NCBI GenBank assembly: GCA_022496185.1
Contig: WTXG01000051.1
Span: 1 to 64,000, forward strand
DNA: 64,000 nt
Reading direction: 5' to 3'
DNA from: Multifurca ochricompacta
Lineage: Eukaryota > Basidiomycota > Agaricomycetes > Russulales > Russulaceae
Under the pieces are notes generated by a model. It was not told where the DNA came from, did not search any database, and was given only the letters and a program-made list of their open reading frames with translations. Of the stretch, positions 55,548 through 64,000 are shown piece after piece. Position numbers and translations under genes: made by a program. The first letter of the stretch is position 1. The number at the start of each line of letters is the position of its first letter.

Positions 55548-56145
55548 TGTTATGATCTCCATGTCTGCCCAGCCACCCTGTTTTCTTTGATCTTCATGAT
55601 GTGGACCCTTCTGTTCCATCTAGCTCATCCTTTTTCATTGAATCCCCTTTGTATGTCTATCCCCGAGGCCAATCCCTGTGACCACCATTGATACTTGTTT
55701 GTCCCCTGTTTATCTATGCTTATGACTTCTGTTATCTCCTATCTTCTTATCTCCTTATTGCTACGACCAGACACTTACTTAATTCCCTATCAGAAGCTAG
55801 GCTTTATGCCATCCGCTTTCAGATATTCAGGCCCACTTGACTCTGTGTTCTTATCTTTAGACACCCACTTGATTATGTATATAAGTCTGCTGTAGCTACA
55901 TTGTAGACCTCAGACTCGACTTATTGAATACATCGGTGCTTGTCTTCTGGACATCTCCCTTGAAAGCCTTGACTCATTCATCTCAGTACTTCTGGTACTT
56001 CTCCATTCAACATTGTCTTAGAGTATGGCCTCTTTGACCTTGACTCTTCCCCCAAACACTCCAAGAGACCTTATTGGTTTCTTATCTGGTCACGAATGAA
56101 TGCTGTCACACAAGTCATGTGGAATGTCCCACACCAGACATAACA
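55548..56145 (+). repeat. A2 3' LTR with polypurine tract
   Basis: 598 bp, TGTTATGATCTCC...CAGACATAACA, preceded by AGAAGAGGGGGTGA (55534-55547), the polypurine tract. The TSD GTATC follows. Confidence 0.95.
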
Positions 56146-56392
56146 GTATCAATGCAGGTGTATCATCACATACCTCATCATTCCCTTCTTCAGGCTCATC
56201 ACTGCTCCACTCTTCCTCTTCAATGTGCTCTGGCTCTGTGACACTTTCCTCAACTTCATACACTTCAGGATCAACATGCTTCTTTCACTTATGTGGTTTC
56301 CATTTTGGGTGAGATGGGGCATCTGGTGAGCTGTCACTGTCATTATTGCTAGAGCTTTCATCTGAAATATGCTGCTTGTTGTGTTTCCTCAT
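56146..56392 (-). pseudogene. hAT3 transposase, N-terminal exon
   Basis: ATG at 56392 (MRKHNKQHISDESSSNNDSD), a Ser/Asp-rich acidic N-terminus, a stop after KWKPHK (TGA), then VDPEVYEVEESVTEPEHIEE and a run to the A2 insertion. On the other side of A2 the reading resumes TIDSQGRQAK at about 48020. Acidic, disordered N-termini before the BED finger are usual in fungal hAT transposases. Confidence 0.65.
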
Positions 56393-56592
56393 GACTTGTG
56401 AATAGTGTTTAAAGGTCCAGTTGCCCAAACTGAAAAAGTGACCGGAACTGGACTGGACACAACCGAATGCAACTGGACCACCAGTTGCAGTTGCCCAGAT
56501 TCTGTGACTTATCAGTTGCCAGTTGCATGCTATTACAGAATATTGAAAGACCAATGAAAACTGGTTTAGACTGGTTGCAACTGGTCTATTTC
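56393..56592. repeat. AACTGG/CCAGTT-rich subterminal region
   Basis: At least eight CCAGTT or AACTGG motifs in 190 bp, beginning TAGTGTTTAAAGGTCCAGTTG at 56403. A similar region (TAGTGCTTAAAAGTCCAGTT...) is at 42657-42850. Probably hAT transposase binding sites. Confidence 0.55.
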
Positions 56593-56639
56593 CATATATG
56601 GCATAGCACAAAGTCCACAGCCATGGGAATACCCAACTC

Positions 56640-56815
56640 ACAGATCTGAGTCATCTGGGGGAAATTCCTGCAGGCTCCTAAACTGGAAAGAAATGGCCAA
56701 AATTGGGGATTGAACCCAAGACCTCCAGTCAGAGCCATGTCTACACACACACACTCCCACTCCAACCACTGAGCCACACAGTCTCACTACTAAAATCACA
56801 CAATATATATTATAT
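56640..56815 (-). repeat. tRNA-derived SINE-like unit 1
   Basis: On the minus strand, A box TGGCTCAGTGGTTGGAGTGG (56775-56756) and B box GGGTTCAATCC (56717-56707), preceded by ACAATATATATTATATATGG-type flanking shared with the two units at 58907 and 59350. No acceptor-stem pairing, so not a functional tRNA gene. Confidence 0.6.
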
Positions 56816-56884
56816 ATGGTTATTAAGAGTATTATTAGATGTGTATCCTAAGTATCATGAACACGTTTTGTCAACATGATGGTT

Positions 56885-57382
56885 TGTGATGTGTTTGTGA
56901 TGATTTATCTGATTTTCTGACTGCTTAGACTGACTGGTCATTCACTTTTGGAGTGGGTGCACACTTAGATTTCTTGTCTCAATCTCCAGTGGAGATTCAC
57001 ATGGCTAGCCATTATACTGAGTGTTCTACCTTACTTACAAGATACTAGAGTACATGTATTTAAACAGGTCATATTTGGAAAGACAGACCTCCAGCAGGGC
57101 CTATTGCCACTGCTTCGACTCACTCCTTGCATGTGTGCCCCTCTTGTAACTTGTGGGCCTCTTGAACCTTGACTGTGGCTCCTGTAGTTTGCTTTGACAC
57201 TCTTGAATCAACTTGCTTTTGATGGCCTTGACCTTGAGCCTTGATCCCGGCCCTCTGTGGTTCGTCTTGATGCTGTGACTTGACTGATCCTTGACAGTCT
57301 TGACTTTGGACTTGCACATGCTCCATAACTTGAGGGACAGCAGCTTGAATGACCTTGATACAGTAGAAACATGGCTGTGACA
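56885..57382 (+). repeat. gypsy B/C-type LTR, decayed
   Basis: About 498 bp ending GGCTGTGACA, with TATTTAAACAGG near 57058 and AAAGACAGACC after it, in the same positions as in 2681-3186. The start (TGTGATG) is placed by length and may be a few bases off. Confidence 0.65.
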
Positions 57383-58200
57383 TTAGAACAGACTTAATTG
57401 AACTTAGAGACAGAAGAACTTATCTGAATCTGCAAGGCAATGATGACACATCCCCTTGCCCAAATCCCTGAACAATGATGCCTTACTCCATGAAGGAACC
57501 ACAGACCCCCTCTATGAACAATGACTCCCTCGAGTACAAATCCCCAAATTGAAATCTAGAAGACAGATCAGTAATGCTAGGAATTGAACATGTCTTACCT
57601 GAGAACCAAAATCACTTTGCCCTTCTTGCAAGTGACTCCCCAACTGATATTGCCCCACTCCATGCTGAACCCACAAATCCTGAACTCTTACTGGAACCCC
57701 AACTGGAAGCAAGACTGCTTCAGGAACCCTTAGTAAATATCCATTGAAATGAATCTTGCAGCTGTGACAACCTCCTTCCCATTTGTACTTCCTATCTGAC
57801 TAACTGATGATGTTGACCTGAAGCTGAAAAGGAACGCATGCTGGTTAGAATTATGAGAGGAGAATGCACCTTGCAGGGGATATTGGGTCCCCTACCAACA
57901 TACATGCCTTGCAGTTGACCTCTACCAAGTGATGTGGTACCACATCCACCCTAACAATCTAGGACAGGATGAAGCTATTAGAATAGCCCCAAAACAAAAC
58001 CAGACTCAATGCACCTGATTTCTCCAGAACCCCACCAAACCAAACACATCCTCCAACTGTCATTCAAAGTGCTACTGGCAGGAGCAAACATGGACACAAT
58101 GTTGACCACATTTCCTGAACCCCAACCTAGACTATGACAGTGATCAGCTAAAGACCCAGAAGAAGGACACACTGACTTACTAGTAACCATGATACCCAAG
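57383..58200 (+). other. leader of the decayed gypsy B/C copy
   Basis: Non-coding, aligns in patches with 3187-4390. No other feature found. Confidence 0.5.
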
Positions 58201-58512
58201 GATGGGACAACCAGAGGATGAATTGAATGGGTACCACCCCCATTGTTTGACAGAAACCAGGCAAAGGCAAAGCATTGGTGGACTCAGATAGAGCTCCACA
58301 TCTTCCTGAATAACCAAGCAACAATCATAAGAGATGAGATACCCAGGGTGTCCTATGTGTTGGGCCTAATGAGAGGATTAAAAATTAACTGATGGGTGAT
58401 GGGGAAAACAAGGTGGCTAGCCAATGTAGCCCACACCAGAATTCAAGAGCTGCATGTGGGAGAAATTCCGACAAGCATTTCAGGTGGCATTTGCCAATGT
58501 AACTGCCAAGAA
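58201..58512 (+). pseudogene. gag: gag fragment of the gypsy B/C family
   Basis: Reads WVPPPLFDRNQAKAKHWW, TQIELHIFLNN, VSYVLGLMRGLKIN, TGA, WVMGKTRWLAN, the N-terminal capsid region of a retrotransposon Gag (FDG-type motif then a W-rich helix). About 100 codons with TGA stops near 58217 and 58390. It shows what the deletion in gypsy C removed. Truncated at the repeat array. Confidence 0.65.
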
Positions 58513-58526
58513 AAAGTGTTACAACT

Positions 58527-58870
58527 TGTATTAGATATATCCTGAGTATCTAATTAATTGTGAATGCATTTTTGATCTTATCACTTGTATTATCTTACAT
58601 GTATATCCTAAGTATTCAATTAATTGTGAATGCATTTTTGATCTTATCACTTAGATGTATATCCTAAGTATCTAATTGATTGTGAACACATTTTTGATCT
58701 TATCACTTAGATGTATGTCCTAAGTATCTAATTAATTGTGAATGCATTTTTTATCACTTGTATTATCTAATTGACTGTGAATGCATTTTTGATCTTATCA
58801 CTTAGATGTATGTCCTAAGTATCTAATTAATTGTGAACATGTTTTGATCTTATCACTTGTATTATCTATG
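58527..58870. repeat. 56-bp minisatellite, block 1
   Basis: About six units of TTAGATGTATATCCTAAGTA + TCTAATTAATTGTGAATGCA + TTTTTGATCTTATCAC; successive starts at 58651 and 58707 give a 56-bp period. One such unit exists inside the solo copia-type LTR at 20578-20939. Confidence 0.9.
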
Positions 58871-58906
58871 TTGAACCAAACAAAGATACTGGTACAGATG
58901 TTCCAG
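58871..58906 (+). repeat. copia-type LTR end fragment
   Basis: TGTTGAACCAAACAAAGATA... is the reverse complement of the end of the LTR at 20900-20939, so it is the start of the same LTR type in the opposite orientation. Confidence 0.55.
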
Positions 58907-59050
58907 GCACAAGTGATAAAATCAATTCTGCATAACCCTATATATAATATATTGTGTATCTTTACTAGTGAGGCTGGGTGGCACAATGGTTAGAGCACTG
59001 GACCAAGCTTGTACCTGGAGGTCTTGGGTTCAATCACAGATAGTTGCCAT
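58907..59050 (+). repeat. tRNA-derived SINE-like unit 2
   Basis: A box TGGCACAATGGTTAGAGC (58979-58996), B box GGTTCAATC (59027-59035). Preceded by AAGTGATAAAATCAATTCTG and TATATAATATATTGTG, which recur inverted at 59430-59490. Confidence 0.65.
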
Positions 59051-59349
59051 TTATTTTCTGGCATGCTCTTTGATAAATGTCATCCTCATTATAATATGAT
59101 TATTACTACACTACTATACCCTAGGGCATAGCACAAGTCTGGGTAACTTGCAAGTTTTTTGAGTAGAGCTGTGGGAAAACTTGCAGGTATTGATACTCAC
59201 AGATCCAGGTGATCTGTGGGAAAATACTCATGCAGATCTGGGGTATTGATTTTGGCACCCCAGGTACCTGCACAGGTACTCGCGGAATACTCATGGGAAT
59301 ATTATTATATAAAATTATTTTTTTGCTAGGCTCCTCAAGCTAGAACAGA

Positions 59350-59490
59350 AATGACTGAAACATGGATTGAACCTAAGACCTCTGGGAACAAGCTTGGTCT
59401 GGTGCTCTAACCACTAAGCCACCCAGCCTCACTAGTAAAGACACACAATATATTATATATAGGGTTATGCAGAATTGATTTTATCACTTG
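59350..59490 (-). repeat. tRNA-derived SINE-like unit 3, inverted relative to unit 2
   Basis: Minus-strand A box TGGCTTAGTGGTTAGAGC (59421-59404) and B box GGTTCAATCC (59373-59364). About 135 bp match unit 2 in reverse complement with mainly C/T and G/A differences; spacer about 300 bp. Confidence 0.65.
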
Positions 59491-60056
59491 TATCTAATTA
59501 ATTGTGAATGTGTTTTGATCTTATCACTTGTATTATCTTAGATGTATATCTTAAGTATCTAATTAATTGTGAATGCATTTTTGATTTTATCACTTAGATG
59601 TATGTCCTAAGTATCTAATTAGTTGTGAACACATTTTTGATCTTATCACTTAGATGTACATCCCAAGTATCTGATTAATTGTGAATGCATTTTGACCTTA
59701 TCACTTAGATGTACATCCCAAGTATCTGATTAATTGTGAATGTGTTTTTGATCTTATCACTTAGATGTACATCCCAAGTATCTAATTAATTGTGAACACA
59801 TTTTTGATCTTATCACCTGTATTAGATGTATATCCTAAGTATCTAATTAACTGTGAATGCATTTTTGATCTTATCACTTAGATGTACATCCCAAGTATCT
59901 AATTAATTGTGAACACATTTTTGATCTTATCACTTGTATTAAATGTATATCCTAAGTATCTAATTAATTGTGAACACATTTTTGATCTTATCACTTAGAT
60001 GTACATCCTAAGTATCTAATTAATTGTGAACGTGTTTTTGATCTTATCAATTAGGC
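59490..60056. repeat. 56-bp minisatellite, block 2
   Basis: About ten units. The variable positions are GAATGCATT / GAACACATT / GAATGTGTT / GAACGTGTT and GTATGTCC / GTACATCC / GTATATCC, that is, all TG/CA derivatives of AACGCGTT and GTACGTCC. It ends at GGCGTGATCCTGG, which continues as in the LTR at 20869. Confidence 0.9.
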
Positions 60057-60498
60057 GTGATCCTGGCATCTCTGTACCAATGCATGCTGACACGTGCATT
60101 CTTAAGCCTACCTTCCTAGATAGGAAGGCAATGCATGGTCTGATCGGCATGCCCCACACTTTGCATTTTTTTGTGTTTTTTTGCATTTCTATAGATATTG
60201 TAACTGATTCTTGTTTTATTTTGGATTGGATGAATGATCTGACTTGAAACTTTGTGGGATTATAGTAATATATATATTCTTTCTGTGTATGTGAGATGAA
60301 GAGCTCTGGCTGCCTCAAACCTTACAAGTAAACCTACAAGTATACCCACAAGTACTCAGATCCATGTGAGTATAGGACTCGCGGCTCCAGGTGATCCATG
60401 GGAACATACTCATGCAGATCTGAGTATGGGATTATCTAATCTAAATACCCACAAGTTCAGATCTGGGTAACTCATGAGTGCACTCGTGCTAGGCCCTA

Positions 60499-62648
60499 TC
60501 ACTAGGTGACAACTCCATAGTCAAAACAAATGGAGTTGGTACTGTGACCATCAGAATGGATCAAGGTTTTGACTTGGAATTGAGCAATGTCCTTCATATG
60601 CCAGGAGGTCATAAAATTCTCTCCACTAGTGCCCTAGTAGAAAAAGGGGCAACTGTCTTCTTTGATAATAAGAAGGCAACTATAAAATATGGTGAAAATG
60701 TCATAGTGGAAGCATGGAAGTTTGGCAAATTGTATTGGGTACTAGGCAAACACGTCCTAAACAGTATCCATACAACTGCATCTGCCTCACTAGAAATCTG
60801 GCATCAAAGAATGGGTCATATGTCTAAAGAGGCCCTAAAGAGATATGCTCCTGAGGTGGTTAAAGGCCTCAGAATTAATAAAAGCCAAGTGGAAGACAAG
60901 CCATGCTATGGCTGTGAAATGGGCAAGTCCCATCATCTTCCATTTCCCCCATCTTCAAAGTGTGCATCAGCCCCCCTTGAGATCCTTCACAGTGATCTTG
61001 TAGGACCCTTGCAGTGCAGTTCAATACAAGGGAATCTATACTTTGCCACCTTCTTGGATGACTTTAGCAGATATGCTTTAATCATTCCAATGAAGTCTAA
61101 AGATCTGTTTACACCAGTTTTCAATAAACTTAAGACACTACTTGAAAACAAATTTAATCATAAAATCAAGTGTCTTCATACAGATTGTGGTGGTGAGTAT
61201 GTGAACAAGGCACTGAAGGCAATGCTTGAAGATTTTGGCATAGAGCATAAACTTATGATGCTGTATAGCCCACAACAGAACAGAAGGGCTGAGAGATTCA
61301 ATAGAACCATTATGGAAAAAGGCACTAGCATGCTGCACAATGCAGGCCTGTCTCTTGGTTTCTGGGAATGTGCTGTTGAGACAGCATGTCATATTTACAA
61401 TAGAACACTCATCCATTCTAATAAGTGGAAGACTCTGCTTGAGCTTCTGGTTGGGAACAAGCCAGATGTCTTGTATTTTAAGGTCTTTGGTTGCAAAGCC
61501 TATTACCATGTTCCAGAGGGCAAGTGGTGTAAATTAGATCCCAAAGCCAGGGAAGCCATCTTTGTCAGATATGAGCCCACTTCTAAGGGCTATACACTTT
61601 GGGATAGTCGTATCCAGTCTCTCATCTTTTCATGAGATGTTACATGTGATGAGAGATCCTTCCCATCCTGCTCTGTAAAGGACAACAAAGCAGACAAACC
61701 AGTAAAGCAACCTAATGAAGGTGGCTCATTCATTTTACCTGGTGGCACTGTCCAGCCACCACCAGCAACAGCTACACATGTTCCTGAGGCTCCTCATGAT
61801 GAGGATGACCTAGAAGAGGAACAGGAGGACATCGTACCTCCTCAATTACCACCTCAGCCTACCACACCCACACATACAGTAGACACCACACACCCTCAGA
61901 CTATATATCAGACTCCTCCATCACAAGTCATGGAACCATCCTCCCCTCCCAAAAGAACCTGTGCCATTAGAAAATCTGAAAGGATTGCAGGCAGACTTCC
62001 TCAACCTAATTTTCAGAGGACAAGTCCACATTCTGCACAACACTCCAGGGCTATCCAGGATGAATTAGATCTGGATGATGCACAACCCAGAAGGCAGCAT
62101 TGTCTCAATCCTCACTTCTACAATGAGGATAATGCAGAATTTGTGCAGGGTTCTTCCAGACTTGGTCAGATGGATCTACTCAATGCTGCAGGATCCCCTT
62201 ACAGGGATCCTCTCACTTTTAAAGAAGCAATGGAATCTGATAATGCCAGTGATTGGCTTGAGGCATGTCAATATGAAATTGATGCCTTAGAAAAACTTAA
62301 GGTGTGGTGCCTTGAAGACCTTCCAGAAGGTAGAAAGGCTGTAAAGTCCAAGTGGGTCTTTAAATTGAAAGCAGATGGATGCTTTTGTGCTAGGCTAGTA
62401 GCAAAAGGGTTCACCCAAATAGAGGGGGTGGACTTTGATGAAACCTTCTCCCCAGTTGCCAGATTTGAGTCTTTAAGACTGTTGTTAGTGTTAGCTGCAC
62501 TTGAGGATTGGGAAATCCATCAGATGGACATCAAATTGGCATCCCTACATGGTGACCTGGATGAGGAGATCTATATGGAGCAACCAGTTGGTTTCATCAT
62601 TGCTGGACAAGAGTCCAAAGTTTGTAGGCTACAGAAGGCTCTGTATGG
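60499..62648 (+). pseudogene. pol: copia B: protease end, integrase and RT fragment
   Basis: Starts within the protease/GAG-pre-integrase linker (GDNSIVKTNG), then MDQGFDLELSNVLHMPGGHK, the HQRMGHMSKEAL zinc region, CYGCEMGKSHH, integrase core (ILHSDLVGPLQ; LHTDCGGEYV; YSPQQNRRAERFN) and FVRYEPTSKGY, open to a TGA at 61633-61635 (after LIFS; arginine in copia C). A Pro/Glu-rich linker and RT (ALEKLKVWCLEDL ... QMDIKLASLHG ... RLQKALYG) follow to 62648, where an inverted LTR fragment cuts it. Gag, LTRs, YVDD and RNase H are absent. CpG-poor, nearest to copia A. Confidence 0.9.
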
Positions 62649-62841
62649 TGTTACATCTGGTGTTGGATGTTTGGCATGACTTGTGCATCAGCATTCATTT
62701 GGTGGTTTCAGATAAGAAGCCAATGGGGCTTCTTAGAGTGAGGATGACGAGTCAATGTCAAAGGGGCTGTTCCCTAGGACACTGTTGAGTGGAAAGTGCC
62801 AAAAGCACTGAGATGACAAAGTCAAAGTCAAACAGTTCTGT
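62649..62841 (-). repeat. family A LTR fragment, inverted
   Basis: TGTTACATCTGGTGTTGGAT... matches the reverse complement of the A3 LTR end (63421 leftward) over about 190 bp, including TTTCAGATAAGAAG and CAATGTCAAAGGGGCTGTTC. It lies head to head with the complete LTR at 62842. Confidence 0.85.
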
Positions 62842-63421
62842 TGTTATGACCTCTCCCGAGTGACCCTCTTTTCTTTACCCTCCCTAATGCAAACCCTACC
62901 CTCCTGCCTACATTGCACTTCCTGATTATGTCCCCTTCTTGGGACCCATCATGTGCCCTGCTTCCATCCCCATGACTGTCTTTGACTTTGTTGACTTGAT
63001 GCTTGCCTTTGTTTACTCCCTTATCTCCTTATCTCTAAGACCAGACACTTACTTAATCCCCTATCAGAAGCTAGGCTTTACACCATCTGCTTTCGTATAT
63101 TTGGGCCCACTTGACTCCATGATCCTTATCTCGTAGATGCCCATTCAATTACATATATAAGTCCCCTGTAACTACACTGTAGACCTCAGACTCGACTTAT
63201 TGAATACATTGGTGCTTGTCTTCTGGACAGTCCCTTTTGAATCTTAAACTCGATTGTCTCAGTGCTTCTGGCACCTTCTGCTCAACATTGTCTTAGGGAA
63301 CAGCCCCTTTGACATTGACTTCCCACTTCAAACTCCAAGGGGTCTTATTGACTTCTTATCTGAAACCCTTGCCCTAAGCTGAAGCACACATCATGCAGAA
63401 TGTCCCGCACCAGACATAACA
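62842..63421 (+). repeat. A3 5' LTR
   Basis: TGTTATGACCTCTCC...CAGACATAACA, TATATAAG near 63156-63163. It aligns with the A2 LTRs, with more divergence in the last 200 bp. Confidence 0.92.
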
Positions 63422-63440
63422 TCAAGTTGAGTTTCACATC

Positions 63441-64000
63441 ATGGCTTCCAGCCACAGTCAGACCCTCTTTCAAGAAGAACTCATCAAATGCAGAGACGAG
63501 AATAATCTTTCACAGCAAGTACTTGGCTCTGCCACCTGGAAAGACTTTGAGTCTGAGTTTGGATACTACATCTATCATGACAGAAGATACCAACTGGTAG
63601 AATACAACAACGAGAAAAGAGTCTGGTACCATATCCAATATTTGGAGAGTTGGCATAGTTGGGTCACTACAGGACCTGCCCCACCAGAGTTTGGATTAGG
63701 GCCGTGGAGAGAAAATCCCCCAGCCATTGTCACAGACTCTGAACCAGAAGAGTACATAGAAGAAAATAGTGAAGACGCACTGGCATTAGCATTGACTACA
63801 TCCCCAGTTGCACCTGAAGTTGTCACGATCAGAGCCCCTGCTTTGACAACTCCCCAGATCTCAGTACAGTCCACCAACACTGTAACCCCATTTTACCAAA
63901 ACATGTCAACCATTGCTGCCCAGCTCCCTGACCCTACCCCCACCCCTCCTCCCCCTCCAACTGTGATTCTGAATATTCCCCCACCATTGGGATGCCTGTC
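63441..64000 (+). CDS. gag: A3 gag, N-terminal part (runs out of window)
   Basis: ATG at 63441, 20 bp after the LTR: MASSHSQTLFQEELIKCRDE, WKDFESEFGYYIYHDRRYQL, SEPEEYIEENSEDALAL and Pro-rich LPDPTPTPPPPP. No stop before the window end (about 186 codons). Same layout as A2 gag; capsid and knuckle would follow outside. Whether the rest of A3 is intact cannot be seen. Confidence 0.88.
   Translation, partial: MASSHSQTLFQEELIKCRDENNLSQQVLGSATWKDFESEFGYYIYHDRRYQLVEYNNEKRVWYHIQYLESWHSWVTTGPAPPEFGLGPWRENPPAIVTDSEPEEYIEENSEDALALALTTSPVAPEVVTIRAPALTTPQISVQSTNTVTPFYQNMSTIAAQLPDPTPTPPPPPTVILNIPPPLGCL

Larger units (their letters stand above)
48023..56145 (+). mobile_element. Ty3/gypsy element, family A copy 2 (A2), structurally complete
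   Basis: Two 598-bp LTRs (48023-48620, 55548-56145), TSD GTATC (48018-48022 and 56146-56150), gag, PR-RT-RH-IN-chromodomain, an accessory ORF and a polypurine tract. It carries one nested solo LTR. Inserted in the N-terminal part of the hAT3 gene. LTR differences such as CACAACATG/CATGATGTG and CGCTATG/TGCTACG are at CpG sites. Nearly every in-frame stop is TGA. Confidence 0.96.
42656..56592 (-). mobile_element. hAT element 3, decayed, with gypsy A2 and a solo LTR nested
   Basis: Transposase pieces on the minus strand at 56392-56146, 48022-46931 and 46333-44470 belong to one gene split by gypsy A2 (TSD GTATC) and a solo LTR (TSD TAGAC). Candidate ends have CTAGTGCTTAAAAGTCCAGTT (42656) and dense CCAGTT/AACTGG motifs at both sides (42680-42830 and 56400-56590), typical of hAT subterminal transposase sites. 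The terminal motif at 56403 has the same orientation as the left one, so true inverted ends are not proven. CpG-poor. Confidence 0.7.
56885..58526 (+). mobile_element. gypsy B/C family 5' part, CpG-decayed
   Basis: LTR (56885-57382), the TTAGAACAGACTTAA junction, leader and gag start of the family represented by gypsy C at 2681. It ends at 58526 where the minisatellite begins; the rest is absent. Confidence 0.75.
59122..60498. mobile_element. terminal-inverted-repeat unit, non-autonomous
   Basis: Left end TAGGGCATAGCACAAG; the reverse complement of the right end is TAGGGCCTAGCACGAG. Both ends continue into ACTTGCAAG / GATCTG / AGATCC / GTGATC / CATGCAGATCTG motifs. It contains SINE-like unit 3, minisatellite block 2 and no ORF. 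No clear target duplication; the ends may belong to one element swollen by repeat expansion or to two partial ones. Confidence 0.5.
62842..64000 (+). mobile_element. Ty3/gypsy family A copy 3 (A3), start only
   Basis: 580-bp LTR followed by gag; continues past the window. The element appears to have inserted into, or beside, an older inverted family A LTR (62649-62841). Confidence 0.9.

Noticed and set aside
58978..59040. A functional tRNA gene
   Set aside because: A and B boxes are present but the acceptor ends do not pair, and the unit recurs with the same flanks, so it is a SINE-like or tRNA-derived repeat.
58527..60056. Regular repeats that might be taken for a CRISPR array
   Set aside because: The 56-bp units are directly adjacent with no unique spacers, the genome is eukaryotic, and the unit is part of a copia-type LTR.

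Overview
This window is a 64 kb block of nested transposable elements with no convincing host gene. It most likely comes from a filamentous basidiomycete (Agaricomycete). The evidence is: chromodomain-bearing Ty3/gypsy elements, Ty1/copia elements, hAT transposases interrupted by 50-60 nt GT-AG introns, a Tc1/mariner relative and tRNA-derived SINE-like units. Large parts have almost no CpG, and sister copies carry TG or CA where CG once stood. This is the footprint of CpG methylation and deamination (or a CpG-directed RIP-like process). I cannot name the species.

Layout. 1-2680: gypsy A1 (minus), cut by gypsy C (2681-6719, plus), which itself holds a solo LTR (4580-5096, TSD TCAGA). 6720-8341: a Tc1/mariner element rearranged into a 785-bp-arm palindrome. 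8342-9534 and 29296-29866: copia A, split by the long gypsy D (9535-29295, minus, 574-bp LTRs, TSD AAATT). Inside gypsy D sit copia C (11012-17436, plus, CpG-rich and young) and hAT1 (19899-26021, minus, CpG-rich), and hAT1 holds a solo copia-type LTR (20578-20939, TSD CATTT). 29867-36624: gypsy E (minus) with a 1.85 kb solo LTR (31306-33159, TSD CACTG) in its RNase H region. 36625-41400: two hAT fragments in opposite orientation plus tandem repeats. 41241-42507: unassigned DNA ending in AATAAA and a poly(A) run. 42656-56592: hAT3 (minus), interrupted by a solo LTR (46334-46930, TSD TAGAC) and by gypsy A2 (48023-56145, plus, 598-bp LTRs, TSD GTATC), which has its own solo LTR (53278-53865). 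56640-60498: SINE-like units, a second copy of the gypsy C family 5' end, a 56-bp minisatellite and a terminal-inverted-repeat unit. 60499-62648: copia B fragment. 62649-64000: inverted LTR fragment, then gypsy A3 running out of the window.

Working logic. All autonomous families here look inactivated in these copies by TGA stops at former CGA codons, frameshifts, deletions or loss of catalytic residues. Nesting and residual CpG give a relative order: gypsy D, gypsy E, hAT2, hAT3 and copia A/B are old; A2 is intermediate; copia C, hAT1, gypsy C and A1 are young. The most unusual items are the perfect-looking Tc1 palindrome with unrelated LTRs on its two flanks, an accessory coiled-coil/Cys-rich ORF downstream of the gypsy chromodomain, a long unrecognised ORF upstream of gag in gypsy D, and a minisatellite apparently amplified from inside a copia-type LTR. 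A pericentromeric or other heterochromatic location is plausible but not shown by sequence alone.
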